Virus record (IMG/VR): IMGVR_UViG_3300042517_000891
Span: 1 to 20,609 of that record
DNA length: 20,609 bases
Direction: 5' to 3' (one strand)
From: a virus
The translations under genes were made by a program, and so were the position numbers. Within the stretch, counting starts at the first letter, position 1; each line of letters starts with the position of its first letter. Of the stretch, positions 1 to 8,300 are shown piece after piece. The notes under the pieces are model-generated. The model ran no database searches. It saw only the letters and a program-made list of their open reading frames with translations, and was not told the origin of the DNA.

Positions 1-240
1 TGGATTTCCAAAAAATCTAGATGATAATGATTCCAATTTATCTTTATTTTCACCGTAAACCTCAGATGCTACAAGTTTTTTAAACCAAGATTTTACTATA
101 TCTGGATTTTCTTTTGGAAATACCATGCGGATATAACTTTTTACTTTTGCAATACATCTACTAGCATCTATCAATACAATATAGCTAAATGGACTAACTG
201 CAGATGAAGTTATCGATTCATTTATTTTTTTGTTTTTCAT
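1..240 (-). CDS. Hypothetical protein, N-terminal 80 residues (cut by left window edge)
   Basis: An ATG at 240 opens a frame that stays free of stops to base 1, giving 80 visible residues that begin MKNKKINESITSS and continue through SPFSYIVLIDASR and a basic stretch (AKVKSYIRMVFPK). The start lies 9 nt below the stop of the 112-aa gene, with a weak TGAGAA sequence just upstream, so the two genes are probably co-transcribed. No promoter-like box occurs in this short gap. I recognise no family. The open frame, lysine-rich phage-like composition and tight packing support a real gene; the 3' end lies outside the window. Confidence 0.65.
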   Translation of the reverse strand, partial: MKNKKINESITSSAVSPFSYIVLIDASRCIAKVKSYIRMVFPKENPDIVKSWFKKLVASEVYGENKDKLESLSSRFFGNP

Positions 241-249
241 TTTTGTTTC

Positions 250-588
250 TCAAGGCATTAGTGTTATTTTCAAACCGTTTTGGATAAGATATAGACTAAT
301 GCTAGTTTTTTTGTTAAAAAAATGTAATTTTCCAGATATTGGTTTCTTGTATTGATAACCCATAGATTTCAATGCATTTATTATTTCATTTTCTTTGTAT
401 GCACTCGCATCAATAACGTTATCTGGTAATATAGTTATGTTACCTAACTTAACTTTTAATTCTTCAAATATAGCATCAAATCCAGTTCCCTCTGAAACTT
501 CCATTCTTTCCAATATATTTTTAACTATAATATTGGATATTTTTTCTACCAAAATATTTGTAGTATTTTTTTTCATGTTTTTATCCAT
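250..588 (-). CDS. Hypothetical protein, 112 aa
   Basis: Unrecognised small protein. The first ~35 residues look amphipathic and helical (NILVEKISNIIVKNILERM). An acidic stretch follows, and the C-terminal half is lysine-rich with short alternating hydrophobic segments that suggest beta strands (GKLHFFNKKTSISLYLIQNG). No signal peptide or clear membrane segment is seen. The first ATG (588) has no ribosome-binding site. A second in-frame ATG four codons later (576) has GGA about 7 nt upstream and may be the true start, giving 108 aa. An ATATTTAT box lies just upstream (600-607). The gene sits 9 nt above the next gene, so the pair is probably one unit. Reality as a gene is likely; function is unknown. 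Confidence 0.7.
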   Translation of the reverse strand: MDKNMKKNTTNILVEKISNIIVKNILERMEVSEGTGFDAIFEELKVKLGNITILPDNVIDASAYKENEIINALKSMGYQYKKPISGKLHFFNKKTSISLYLIQNGLKITLMP

Positions 589-599
589 TGGTATATCTA

Positions 600-607
600 A
601 TAAATAT
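600..607 (-). promoter_or_regulatory. Candidate late promoter box (ATATTTAT) before the 112-aa gene
   Basis: The coding strand reads ATATTTATT, overlapping the stop codon of the 129-aa gene. It ends 11 nt before the first ATG of the next gene, or 23 nt before its second ATG, which is the better-spaced alternative. It is the same box found in the other gaps of 18 nt or more. No -35-like partner is visible. Confidence 0.35.
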
Positions 608-996
608 CAAAAAGTATGAACTTTAACGAGAAAAATTTTAACTACACGGAAACCTTCTTTGTTTTTGAGAAGAGCACAATTTCTATATCTCTCCCATTCT
701 ATCGGATATTTTTTATCCAAAATACCGTTATTAAGATTCATAATCAGTTCATTGAGCGCATTTATAGTGTATATCGTATTTGTTTCCCTCTTTTGATGAA
801 CCATTATAGAATTTGGTAAAAATTTCTTATACGAATCCATTATTATGTTGTATGATAATATAGCATCTTCACGGGTTTCAAACGATTTAAAATGAAATAT
901 TTTATTATTTAGTATTGAAAAATTTCTAGTTATATCATCGATAGTTTCTTCAACTTGATGTTTACGAGTAAATGTGCATACTAATTGTGTTTTCAA
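607..996 (-). CDS. Hypothetical protein, 129 aa (TTG start)
   Basis: Unrecognised protein beginning (M)KTQLVCTFTRKHQVEE. The start is TTG at 996, chosen because AGAGAG lies about 7 nt upstream and because the earliest in-frame ATG comes only after about 50 residues, well inside what looks like the folded N-terminal strand. A central KRETNTIYTINALNELI segment is followed by a tryptophan- and tyrosine-containing stretch (PIEWERYRNCALL) and a hydrophobic, basic C-terminus. This looks like a compact alpha/beta protein with no signal peptide. It lies 48 nt downstream of the polymerase-like gene and has its own upstream ATATTTAT box. From memory, similar proteins occur in environmental T4-like phage contigs with no assigned function; I could not check this. 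Confidence 0.75.
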   Translation of the reverse strand: MKTQLVCTFTRKHQVEETIDDITRNFSILNNKIFHFKSFETREDAILSYNIIMDSYKKFLPNSIMVHQKRETNTIYTINALNELIMNLNNGILDKKYPIEWERYRNCALLKNKEGFRVVKIFLVKVHTF

Positions 997-1032
997 TAAT
1001 TTTCTCTCTTTTTTTATGAATATTTACTTCAT

Positions 1033-1040
1033 ATAAATAT
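1033..1040 (-). promoter_or_regulatory. Candidate late promoter box (ATATTTAT) before the 129-aa gene
   Basis: The coding strand reads CATATTTATAT four bases after the stop of the polymerase-like gene and 36 nt before the TTG start of the 129-aa gene. A short inverted repeat (TATGAA, 7-nt loop, TTCATA) immediately follows and overlaps the edge of the box. Confidence 0.4.
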
Positions 1041-1044
1041 GTTT

Positions 1045-2280
1045 TTAATTCTGAATAATGCTACCAAAAGTATCACCTTTGTAAATTTTTACTGACATAT
1101 TATCAGTCTCAAATGCACTATGAAGAATGTCTATCAATTCAGTTTCATCGGGATGAATATCAAATATAAAGGCATCGTATAAATACATCATAAATACGGA
1201 TTGTCTATCCTTCAAATGTGGTAAAATAGTTTTTATTTTACGAACATTGTATTCTGTTTCTAATGATTGCAATACATAGTTGAATACTTTATTTGGTGTT
1301 GCGTCCTGTATATCACGAAATAGTTTTTCATAAAACCAAGATTTAACCATACCTTCCGATTGGTATTGTTGATACATGGTATCAATCATTGCTTGAACAG
1401 TTTGAAAAAACGGATGATTCATAAACTCAGGAGTTATTGTGCCATAGATGTTTTGAAATACCTTACCTTTGAATTGATCATAATCCATATCAATTCCTAA
1501 TTCATTCCGTATTTGTTCGTATGGATGATAGTCGAATTGATAATCTAATATCTTTGCCAACAACTTTATATGAAACGCATCGTAATCAAACTGAACAATC
1601 TTACCACCTTCAAATCTTGAACGAATTTTATCACGAGTTCCGTCTTTCTTATTCATAGCAGAAAAGTTAAATCCACCCCAAGCATTACTTGGTCTGCCAG
1701 TTGCAGTATACCACATATAGTTTTGTTTTTTTATTTCATCACCAACAAGAATATGATTTTTTTCTATCTCATGGAATACTTCTATGAAATCGTTACAATA
1801 GTTTACACATTTTTCTTTTTTGAACTCGAATGGTTTTAATCTCAATACATATTTTGAAATACCTCTTGCCCATTCCAATTGATTTGTCAATGGAATGACA
1901 TGACCTAAATCTTCTATCTTGTAAAACTTGTTAGCAAGATATTCCATACCTTTTGGATAAAATTCTTGTGGATTGATGGGTGTTGTTGCATAATAATGTA
2001 GGTATGAATTTACATCAAAACCATCATTAAAATCATTATTCATCAATACTTTTTTATTGAACACAAGAGATTTCGGATGTAGTTTTATTTCTTGTAGGGT
2101 TATATCTGTATCAATTTCATCTGGATGCGTAAAATTGATATATTGTTCTTCATCATTACCAAATGACAAATAAAGTCCTACAATAGCAACTTCTGATTGA
2201 TGTTTGTTGGCATTACTTGTGATTGGCACACAAATACATGGTTTGTCTTGGAAATTTACTTTTTTATTTGTAACCATCAT
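1045..2280 (-). CDS. Reduced family-A DNA polymerase-like protein, 411 aa
   Basis: The C-terminal two-thirds carries the ordered landmarks of a family-A DNA polymerase palm and fingers. These are a TGR-containing segment (YTATGRPSNAWGG, about residue 190), motif A with its metal-binding aspartate (FDYDAFHIKLLAKI, about 231), a motif-B-like helix with lysine and an IYG ending (FKGKVFQNIYG, about 270), and a motif-C-like hairpin (MMYLYDAFIFDI, about 366). Both expected catalytic aspartates are present, but the usual motif-C His-Asp-Glu reads Tyr-Asp-Ala. At 411 aa it is far shorter than full-length Pol I or Klenow-type enzymes (about 600-930 aa). The first ~180 residues might be a degenerate 3'-5' exonuclease domain, but I see no convincing catalytic triad. 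The start ATG is at 2280 with a second ATG next to it; GAGAA lies about 11 nt upstream. It overlaps the preceding gene by 17 nt, suggesting translational coupling and late expression with tail genes. Fold assignment is fairly sure; activity and role are not. Confidence 0.75.
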   Translation of the reverse strand: MMVTNKKVNFQDKPCICVPITSNANKHQSEVAIVGLYLSFGNDEEQYINFTHPDEIDTDITLQEIKLHPKSLVFNKKVLMNNDFNDGFDVNSYLHYYATTPINPQEFYPKGMEYLANKFYKIEDLGHVIPLTNQLEWARGISKYVLRLKPFEFKKEKCVNYCNDFIEVFHEIEKNHILVGDEIKKQNYMWYTATGRPSNAWGGFNFSAMNKKDGTRDKIRSRFEGGKIVQFDYDAFHIKLLAKILDYQFDYHPYEQIRNELGIDMDYDQFKGKVFQNIYGTITPEFMNHPFFQTVQAMIDTMYQQYQSEGMVKSWFYEKLFRDIQDATPNKVFNYVLQSLETEYNVRKIKTILPHLKDRQSVFMMYLYDAFIFDIHPDETELIDILHSAFETDNMSVKIYKGDTFGSIIQN

Positions 2281-2926
2281 ATTTTGAAAATTCTCTATAA
2301 TTAGTCAATGTCTTTGCTAATATAGGGAATTTTTTTGAATTTCGCAAAACAATTCTTCTGTTAGTATCTACTACACCGGCTTCAATTAATATATTATTAT
2401 TATCATATACATCAAATTCAATACCGGTAATCTTCCAATTTATTTGCAATAAACCATAAATAAATTGATTCACACCCTTTCCCTGTGTTTCATATGTTTT
2501 TACTTGTTTTTCATCTATTTCAAAAAATACTCTGTTCGGTTCATTTCTTTTATAGACAAAATATCGTTTCATTATACCATCTTTTAGTTCATCGCCAGTT
2601 GGTTGTCTACGGACTGCAATTGGTGGTGTATAATTAAAATAGTCAGTATTTATGCCACTAACCTTTGTTTTTCCCGATGGTAAAACTACATAGTGTTTCA
2701 AATCAAGATATTTTAAATAACTGGATTCTTTATCAATGTATTCTGTTAGTTTTTTAGATCTAAAAGGATCCCATTCTTTTTCTGTAAAAACTTCTCCAGT
2801 TGTATACCTATGGTAAAATCCTGTATATTCTTTCCAATCATCCAAATACATCCATTCCTTACCTTTTGTATAAAGGTCTTTGATTATTTGATTATCTGGA
2901 TAATATATTTTTTTACGAAATGCCAT
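2264..2926 (-). CDS. Virion-associated protein of unknown function, 220 aa
   Basis: The protein begins MAFRKKIYYPDNQIIKDLY and is rich in tyrosine, tryptophan and lysine. Its N-terminal third has the pattern YTKGKEWMYLDDWKEYTGFYH followed by YTTGEVFTEKEWDPFRSKKL, and the C-terminal half looks all-beta (ITGIEFDVYDNNNILIEAG). There is no signal peptide or membrane segment. The ATG at 2926 follows the hub gene stop by 11 nt with TTTGG just upstream, and its 3' end overlaps the polymerase-like gene by 17 nt, so it is probably translated from the LysM-hub transcript. Position directly after the baseplate genes suggests a baseplate or other virion component. That is inference from context; I cannot name the T4 counterpart. 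Confidence 0.75.
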   Translation of the reverse strand: MAFRKKIYYPDNQIIKDLYTKGKEWMYLDDWKEYTGFYHRYTTGEVFTEKEWDPFRSKKLTEYIDKESSYLKYLDLKHYVVLPSGKTKVSGINTDYFNYTPPIAVRRQPTGDELKDGIMKRYFVYKRNEPNRVFFEIDEKQVKTYETQGKGVNQFIYGLLQINWKITGIEFDVYDNNNILIEAGVVDTNRRIVLRNSKKFPILAKTLTNYREFSKYDGYK

Positions 2927-2937
2927 TTTATACCAAA

Positions 2938-4962
2938 TTACGAGCTAGCAGTTCCGACTGGAGAATTTGCATCCAATCTACAAACAGTATGTAAAGTTGT
3001 CTCCCAGATATGAGGAGTTATTTTGTGATCTATTTTGGTTATTGCAAAAACCATTTCAGCATCAACATATTCTTTTGGCAATAAATTAGTTTTTATTATA
3101 TTACCAAAACTAAATCCGGAAATACCATCTATTGTTATACTCAATTCAACGGGATATATCACTTTGGTCAACCAGTGGGGTTTTTTACCCGATTCAATAG
3201 CGGAAACTTTTTTCAATCTCGATTGTAAACCTCTGTATGTTTCCGACCATTTTTCATTAAAACCATTGGATGCAAATGCTGCTAAATGTGCATCCATTTC
3301 ATCTTGTGTTTTTTTAGGTTCTTCTGGTTTTTTATTTTGTGAAACCGGAGTATCGTTATTTGCATTTCTACTTCCTCTCGCCTTAGTAAATGCAGCTGCT
3401 GCCAATGGTCCAGGTGGTTTTGATGATATATTTATGTTTTTTATTAATGGTTTAAATATATTGCCTTCAAAAGGAAAAGGAGTTACGGAATCAGAATGCA
3501 CGGATGATATATTAGTATCTTCTATTGAAAGAATAGCTATTTCAAGATTATTATATTTACTCCGACCTTTCATTGTATCTGGATTATCACATAATACAGC
3601 AGAAAATTGGTACATATCTCCAGATGCAACATTTATTCGTTTTAACACATCTTCAACAAATTTTGTTATATTTCTATAAGAAATGTTTGCAGCATTTTCT
3701 TGTATAAAATTTCTATATGTATCTTTTATGTAATTAACCGAAATGAGTATTCCACCAATATTTATCAGCTCTGAATCTCTAGCACCGTTTTTAGTTATAT
3801 TTACATCAAATTTATTTTTCCCATTCCACAGTTTTGCTGGATTGAAACCAAACGAGTTTGCAGTCCAAGCACCTGGTTTTACGCCACCATATGAACCCAT
3901 TTGTTCACTTGGAAAAATAACATCTTGTGGATATGATGATTTTATGTTTGGTAGATGTTGTGTTGTGTTTCCATCAACTTGTAATTGAAATATTGATCCC
4001 AAACCGGGTGCACCACCTTTTTCAAACTGATCAATTAATGTATTGGTTGCCTGTACAAATCTTGTTACACTAGTATACCAAAATGTTTGAATATTTGCTC
4101 CACCAGAGTTTTCATCTGCATATGGCCAACCAATACAAAGATAGTCTAAAATGTTATTTTTAGTTAATTCTTTGGCTACATAAGCGGTTTGTCCTGCTAC
4201 AGACATCACAAAGTCTTTTGGGTTATTTTTGTTACTACCAGTTATTGCCGCCAAATCAGAATCTATTATACTTGCAATATTTATTCCAGCGATAGCAGCA
4301 CCAGCACCATCGGTAGATTTTGAATTTGGATCTGTTTCCGCTTTTGTTTGATCTCCGGAAATACCAATTGATATGGATGCAGCAGATACTATTGAAACTT
4401 CAGCATTCATAGATAAGTCAATATTATATGACCAGTTGAAGTTATTTATTATTCCGGTAAATGCTTGGTTATTTCGGAGTCCTCCTACTGACCATCCCCA
4501 TGATAGTTGCACTTCTTTTCCTGGAACAAAAAATAAATTTGAAACCTTTTGCATATTAAATGAATTTGTATTTTGTTTAGGCCAATATGTAAAATTAAAC
4601 TTACCACGAAGCAAAGATCCAACAGTTCCATCGTTTGTAATATCTATCGATTGTAGTAATGGATAAGCCGGAACATTTCTTGTAGAATCATAAAGTGTTA
4701 GATTACCACTTTTATCAGTCATTGCCCTTGGTCCGTCAAATCCTAAAGCCATACCGTTTTTTCCACCTGCCTTTACATGACCATATGCGGTTTTTCTATA
4801 ACTCCATTCTAATACTGCATCATTTACGCCAGACCGTACTGTTGCACCAACATATTTTGCACGAGCTGCCAGTTCGTCTTTAACACCCTTATCAACTTGA
4901 TTGTAGAATGGATTGTAATATTCTCCAGCAGCACCACCTTTTGCTTTACTAAAATTAGGCAT
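2938..4962 (-). CDS. Baseplate hub-like protein, 674 aa
   Basis: Probable central hub protein of the baseplate, the ring that joins the tail tube to the spike. Supporting segments are PAYPLLQSIDITNDG (about residue 100), FVPGKEVQLSWGWS (about 148) followed by FTGIINNFNWSYNID, which matches the beta-barrel pattern of gp27/gpD-type hub proteins, and a C-terminal ITKIDHKITPHIWETTL motif (about 645-660) typical of the last hub strand. A long central region has an alpha-helical segment (ISVNYIKDTYRNFIQE, about 410-425). A charged, proline- and lysine-rich linker lies at about 540-560. A serine/alanine-rich low-complexity stretch near 190-225 may be a loop. The ATG at 4962 lies 2 nt after the LysM gene stop with GAAAGA upstream, so the two are co-translated. 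Hub function is inferred from local patterns and position. There is no obvious lysozyme domain. Confidence 0.72.
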   Translation of the reverse strand: MPNFSKAKGGAAGEYYNPFYNQVDKGVKDELAARAKYVGATVRSGVNDAVLEWSYRKTAYGHVKAGGKNGMALGFDGPRAMTDKSGNLTLYDSTRNVPAYPLLQSIDITNDGTVGSLLRGKFNFTYWPKQNTNSFNMQKVSNLFFVPGKEVQLSWGWSVGGLRNNQAFTGIINNFNWSYNIDLSMNAEVSIVSAASISIGISGDQTKAETDPNSKSTDGAGAAIAGINIASIIDSDLAAITGSNKNNPKDFVMSVAGQTAYVAKELTKNNILDYLCIGWPYADENSGGANIQTFWYTSVTRFVQATNTLIDQFEKGGAPGLGSIFQLQVDGNTTQHLPNIKSSYPQDVIFPSEQMGSYGGVKPGAWTANSFGFNPAKLWNGKNKFDVNITKNGARDSELINIGGILISVNYIKDTYRNFIQENAANISYRNITKFVEDVLKRINVASGDMYQFSAVLCDNPDTMKGRSKYNNLEIAILSIEDTNISSVHSDSVTPFPFEGNIFKPLIKNINISSKPPGPLAAAAFTKARGSRNANNDTPVSQNKKPEEPKKTQDEMDAHLAAFASNGFNEKWSETYRGLQSRLKKVSAIESGKKPHWLTKVIYPVELSITIDGISGFSFGNIIKTNLLPKEYVDAEMVFAITKIDHKITPHIWETTLHTVCRLDANSPVGTASS

Positions 4963-4964
4963 AG

Positions 4965-5303
4965 TTATCTTTCACTTTCGTTGTAAATATCCAATAAAGT
5001 ATAAATTCCCGAATTTTCAGTATAGAACGGTATTTTTATTATCAATCCCGCAGGAACATCCATACTGCCCTTTCCTAAATTATTAACTTTAGCAATAACA
5101 AACCACAAGTGCTCATCTCCATAATATTCTCTAGCAAGAATATCTAATCGGTCTCCTTCTTGTGATAATATCTGTGTATATTCAACATTTTCAAATGTTG
5201 GATAAAAAATTGTAGATAACCTACGAACATATTTTATAGTATTATCAGATTCTATTTTTTTGGAATTTGATATTATTTTTGTATTTCCATATCTTTCGGA
5301 CAT
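4965..5303 (-). CDS. LysM-domain baseplate protein, 112 aa
   Basis: Small protein with one LysM-type domain at about residues 45-92. It shows the usual order of YTQILSQEGDRLDILAREYYG, a tryptophan (HLWFVIAKVNN), and the closing VPAGLIIKIP strand. In phages such small LysM proteins (gpX-like, and the LysM part of T4 gp53) lie at the baseplate hub or wedge, binding neighbouring baseplate proteins rather than acting as free cell-wall enzymes. About 40 polar residues precede the domain and 20 acidic residues follow it. The ATG at 5303 has AGGA about 7 nt upstream. It is followed with a 2-nt gap by the hub gene, fitting a LysM-hub pair. LysM assignment is strong; whether it corresponds to gp53 or gpX is open. 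Confidence 0.85.
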   Translation of the reverse strand: MSERYGNTKIISNSKKIESDNTIKYVRRLSTIFYPTFENVEYTQILSQEGDRLDILAREYYGDEHLWFVIAKVNNLGKGSMDVPAGLIIKIPFYTENSGIYTLLDIYNESER

Positions 5304-5335
5304 ATTGTTTCCTATAACAATGAAGTTTGTTTACA

Positions 5336-5343
5336 ATAAATAT
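5336..5343 (-). promoter_or_regulatory. Candidate late promoter box (ATATTTAT) before the LysM gene
   Basis: The coding strand reads GATATTTATTG, 32 nt before the LysM start and about 20 nt after the stop of the giant protein gene. It is the same box as in the other gaps. No clear terminator hairpin is seen in this gap. Confidence 0.4.
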
Positions 5344-5362
5344 CTATGATAAAAATATAATC

Positions 5363-8300
5363 TTAATTTGTACCAAATCCCTGTAATTCACTTGCAGTTC
5401 TAAAAGAACCCTGCATTCCAGCGTTACCTCTATTGCCTCCAGCTATTTTGCCGCCACCAATACTTGATGTTCCTGTACCTGATTTTTTACCTCGTTTTGT
5501 TCCGGTGCTCTTCCTTTGACCACTATTTCCGTCTCTATTGTTCGTGTCACTATTACCACCCCCCTTTCTATTAGATGTGTTGTTACCACTACCGCCTCCA
5601 CCGTTTCCTCCATTATCTACACCACCACCTGCTCCACCGCCGGTATCTCCAGTTCCACCGTTATCAATAGCGCCTTCGGTTCCTCCACCTCCACCACTAC
5701 CGCCACCGCTACCACCGCTACCACCGCCGGTATCTGCACCTTCTCCTGTTCTACTTCCATCATTGTTTCCGTCTTCACCATTTCCCCTGTTTAAATTTTC
5801 ATTTATTCTATTTTTAGATTTATTGTTATCATCATCAACATTACCGCTAGGATCATAAGTTGTATCAAATGTCTTCAAGAAATTTACCTTAGACTTATCG
5901 GTTGGTTCCAATCCAGTTTCAATATCATTACCTGTATCGTCATATAATTGATACATTGTTCCACCCCATTCTGGTCTGTAAACACCAACTGGAGTATAAC
6001 CAACACTAACTGTTATATGTTTTGGAAGTTGTAAAGCTCCGGGAGTAGAATAATTATCAGGTTTATCTTTAATTCTAGCACGTGATATATTTGCCCAATC
6101 CTCCGGCATATGTGCAATTTCCCAATTTGTTTGTGTATTATCGAATGTATATGATAAAGAATTTATGAATCCTGGCAACTTTCTATACAAATGGCCTATG
6201 TTCAATCTAATCACAGGTCCTTTCATCAAACCAGCTTTTGTATATTCTGGAGTAGTCCATGATGCCAAAAAGTTCAGTTTTCTCCACGATGCCTTCAATT
6301 CATCTCTGGATCCAATGTGTATAGTGAAATCAAATGTTATACCTCGTTCATACCCATCATAAACATACAATGGATCTCCTCTGCCCATATATTTTATAGG
6401 ATTCCATTTTGGATTATGGTTATCGCTAATATTTCCAAATGTTGCACGGAATGGAATCATTTCCGTACTATTTCCCTCACCCGCTTTTAAATTCAATCCT
6501 GTGAAATAAAATTCTATCAAATCTTTTGCACCTGCAATAGATTTATTTCCATATTTTCCAGTTTCATAAACCAAATCAGTTGTTATTGATTTATTAGATG
6601 ATTTGTAATCTAATATTGCAATTCTATCTCCTCTAAATGTTCTCTCCTTTTTTATCTGTGGAATAGATGCTCCTGTATTTGGATCCTTTGCATATACAAC
6701 ATTTGAGCTGGCAACTCTTTCTCTGTCTGTATTTCTATCACCCTGTTTTCCAAATCCGTGATATGTTTCAAGATTTCTATTTTTAAAATAACCGTCTGCA
6801 GCATTTGGATCATTTACAAATGCATTTGGGGTATAACCGTCTGCTATCATTCTATCGTATAAATCAAATCTGAAATCGTTGAGATCACTTGATATACTAT
6901 TTTGATATATTGTGGATGTGAGTCTAGTATTGTTCTTTCTTCGTATTAAATTACTATATGTTGCAGTTAAATATAGCTTTAATGCATCACCATTATCCCA
7001 ATCCTCTTGTCTTCCAGCTTCGATTCCATCCAAATTAAAAGTCCCAGCATTATATGCATTCACTGCTCGCACATTTGAATTTATGGATTTTCTTGTTGGT
7101 TTGTACGGATTAATACCACGTAGTCTTGCCAATGTTTCATTTGGCATTGATGACGATATACTTGTTATTGGTTTAGTTCCATTAGAATCTAATGGTCCAT
7201 CTTCAAATATTGCAGATATTCCTCTAATATCACCAAAAATTCTTCTATCAGTTTTTGAATAATTATCTAGCAATACATCTACATATTTATTTGGTTTATC
7301 TCCTGTTCTATCATAATGGTTGTAAAATTGAGTTCTTCTAGCACTATCAGGATAAGCAGGGTTCTTATTTGCTGCAACCATTGCTGAACCAAGATATGAT
7401 AAAGTTCCACCTGCACCATACGAGTTTGATCCAGTTGCAGGTGTTGTAAATGTTGCATCAGCAAAGCCACTTGGTAAATTTGCGTCTGTGCTATAATATG
7501 TCAGATAAGGATGTCTTGCTCTTCTTATTTTTGTTCCGCCAATTCCAAGTGGTGCATTTGGTCCACCAAAGTTGGTTGATATTCTATGAATTTTGGAATG
7601 TCCCAAATATTCAGAAGTTTGAGTTCTTTCCGGATAAAGTGATCTAAAAGAATTTGGCAACAATTCTTTCATTAAACCAATCAATCTGCTATAATTAGTT
7701 TGTTGTCCATCACTCTTTGGTGTTTCTAATGTTTTAAAATAATTAACAACCGTATCATTTGGTGGACTTGATAGTTCACGATTTATAGTTGATATTTCAT
7801 ATTTGTTCAAAGATGCAGGATCTATTGCACCTAATATACTATGTCTTGGGATGTGTAAACCTATTGGTGATCCTGCAACATTTGCAATTAATGCAAGTGG
7901 ATTGTATATTTGAGTTGGTGACATCCCAAATGTTGTGAAAAAATCTGTAACCGAACCTATGCCCCCACGTGGATTATAGTCTACATTTGGATTCATTAAT
8001 TGTAAACCAACTTGTTTAGCAAGAAATAACAAACCTTTTGCAGATAATAAGAATTTTCCAATACGAAATACATCTTGAACTATTCTTTCTGCAGCGGTTA
8101 CTGCACCTCCTCTCACAAGACCTTCATCAAATCCTATGCCGAATCCCCACCTTTGTCCTATATCACGTAACACATATGGTTGATCAAATCCAAAATCTTT
8201 ATTGTAAGAATCGTCTCTTAAATTATATTTTGTATATTGTTGATCCAAGGGTGATGGTGAATTTTTAGTTATTGCCCATTTTGCTAAATAACCTTTGCTT

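Noticed and set aside
2264-2280. Frameshift joining the 220-aa gene and the polymerase-like gene
   Set aside because: The downstream gene has its own ATG-ATG start with a GAGAA upstream, and there is no slippery run in the overlap, so an ordinary coupled overlap explains it.
3035-3679. Plus-strand open frame of 214 codons opposite the hub gene
   Set aside because: Antisense shadow of the 674-aa coding frame; no recognisable protein features and no neighbouring plus-strand genes.
5420-5790. Collagen-like domain in the giant protein
   Set aside because: Glycines occur in runs and irregular spacing, without Gly-X-Y triplet periodicity.
5516-5858. Two overlapping plus-strand open frames, one rich in Thr/Ser and one in Pro/Leu
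   Set aside because: These arise from the complement of glycine codons in the low-complexity tail of the giant protein, not from independent genes.
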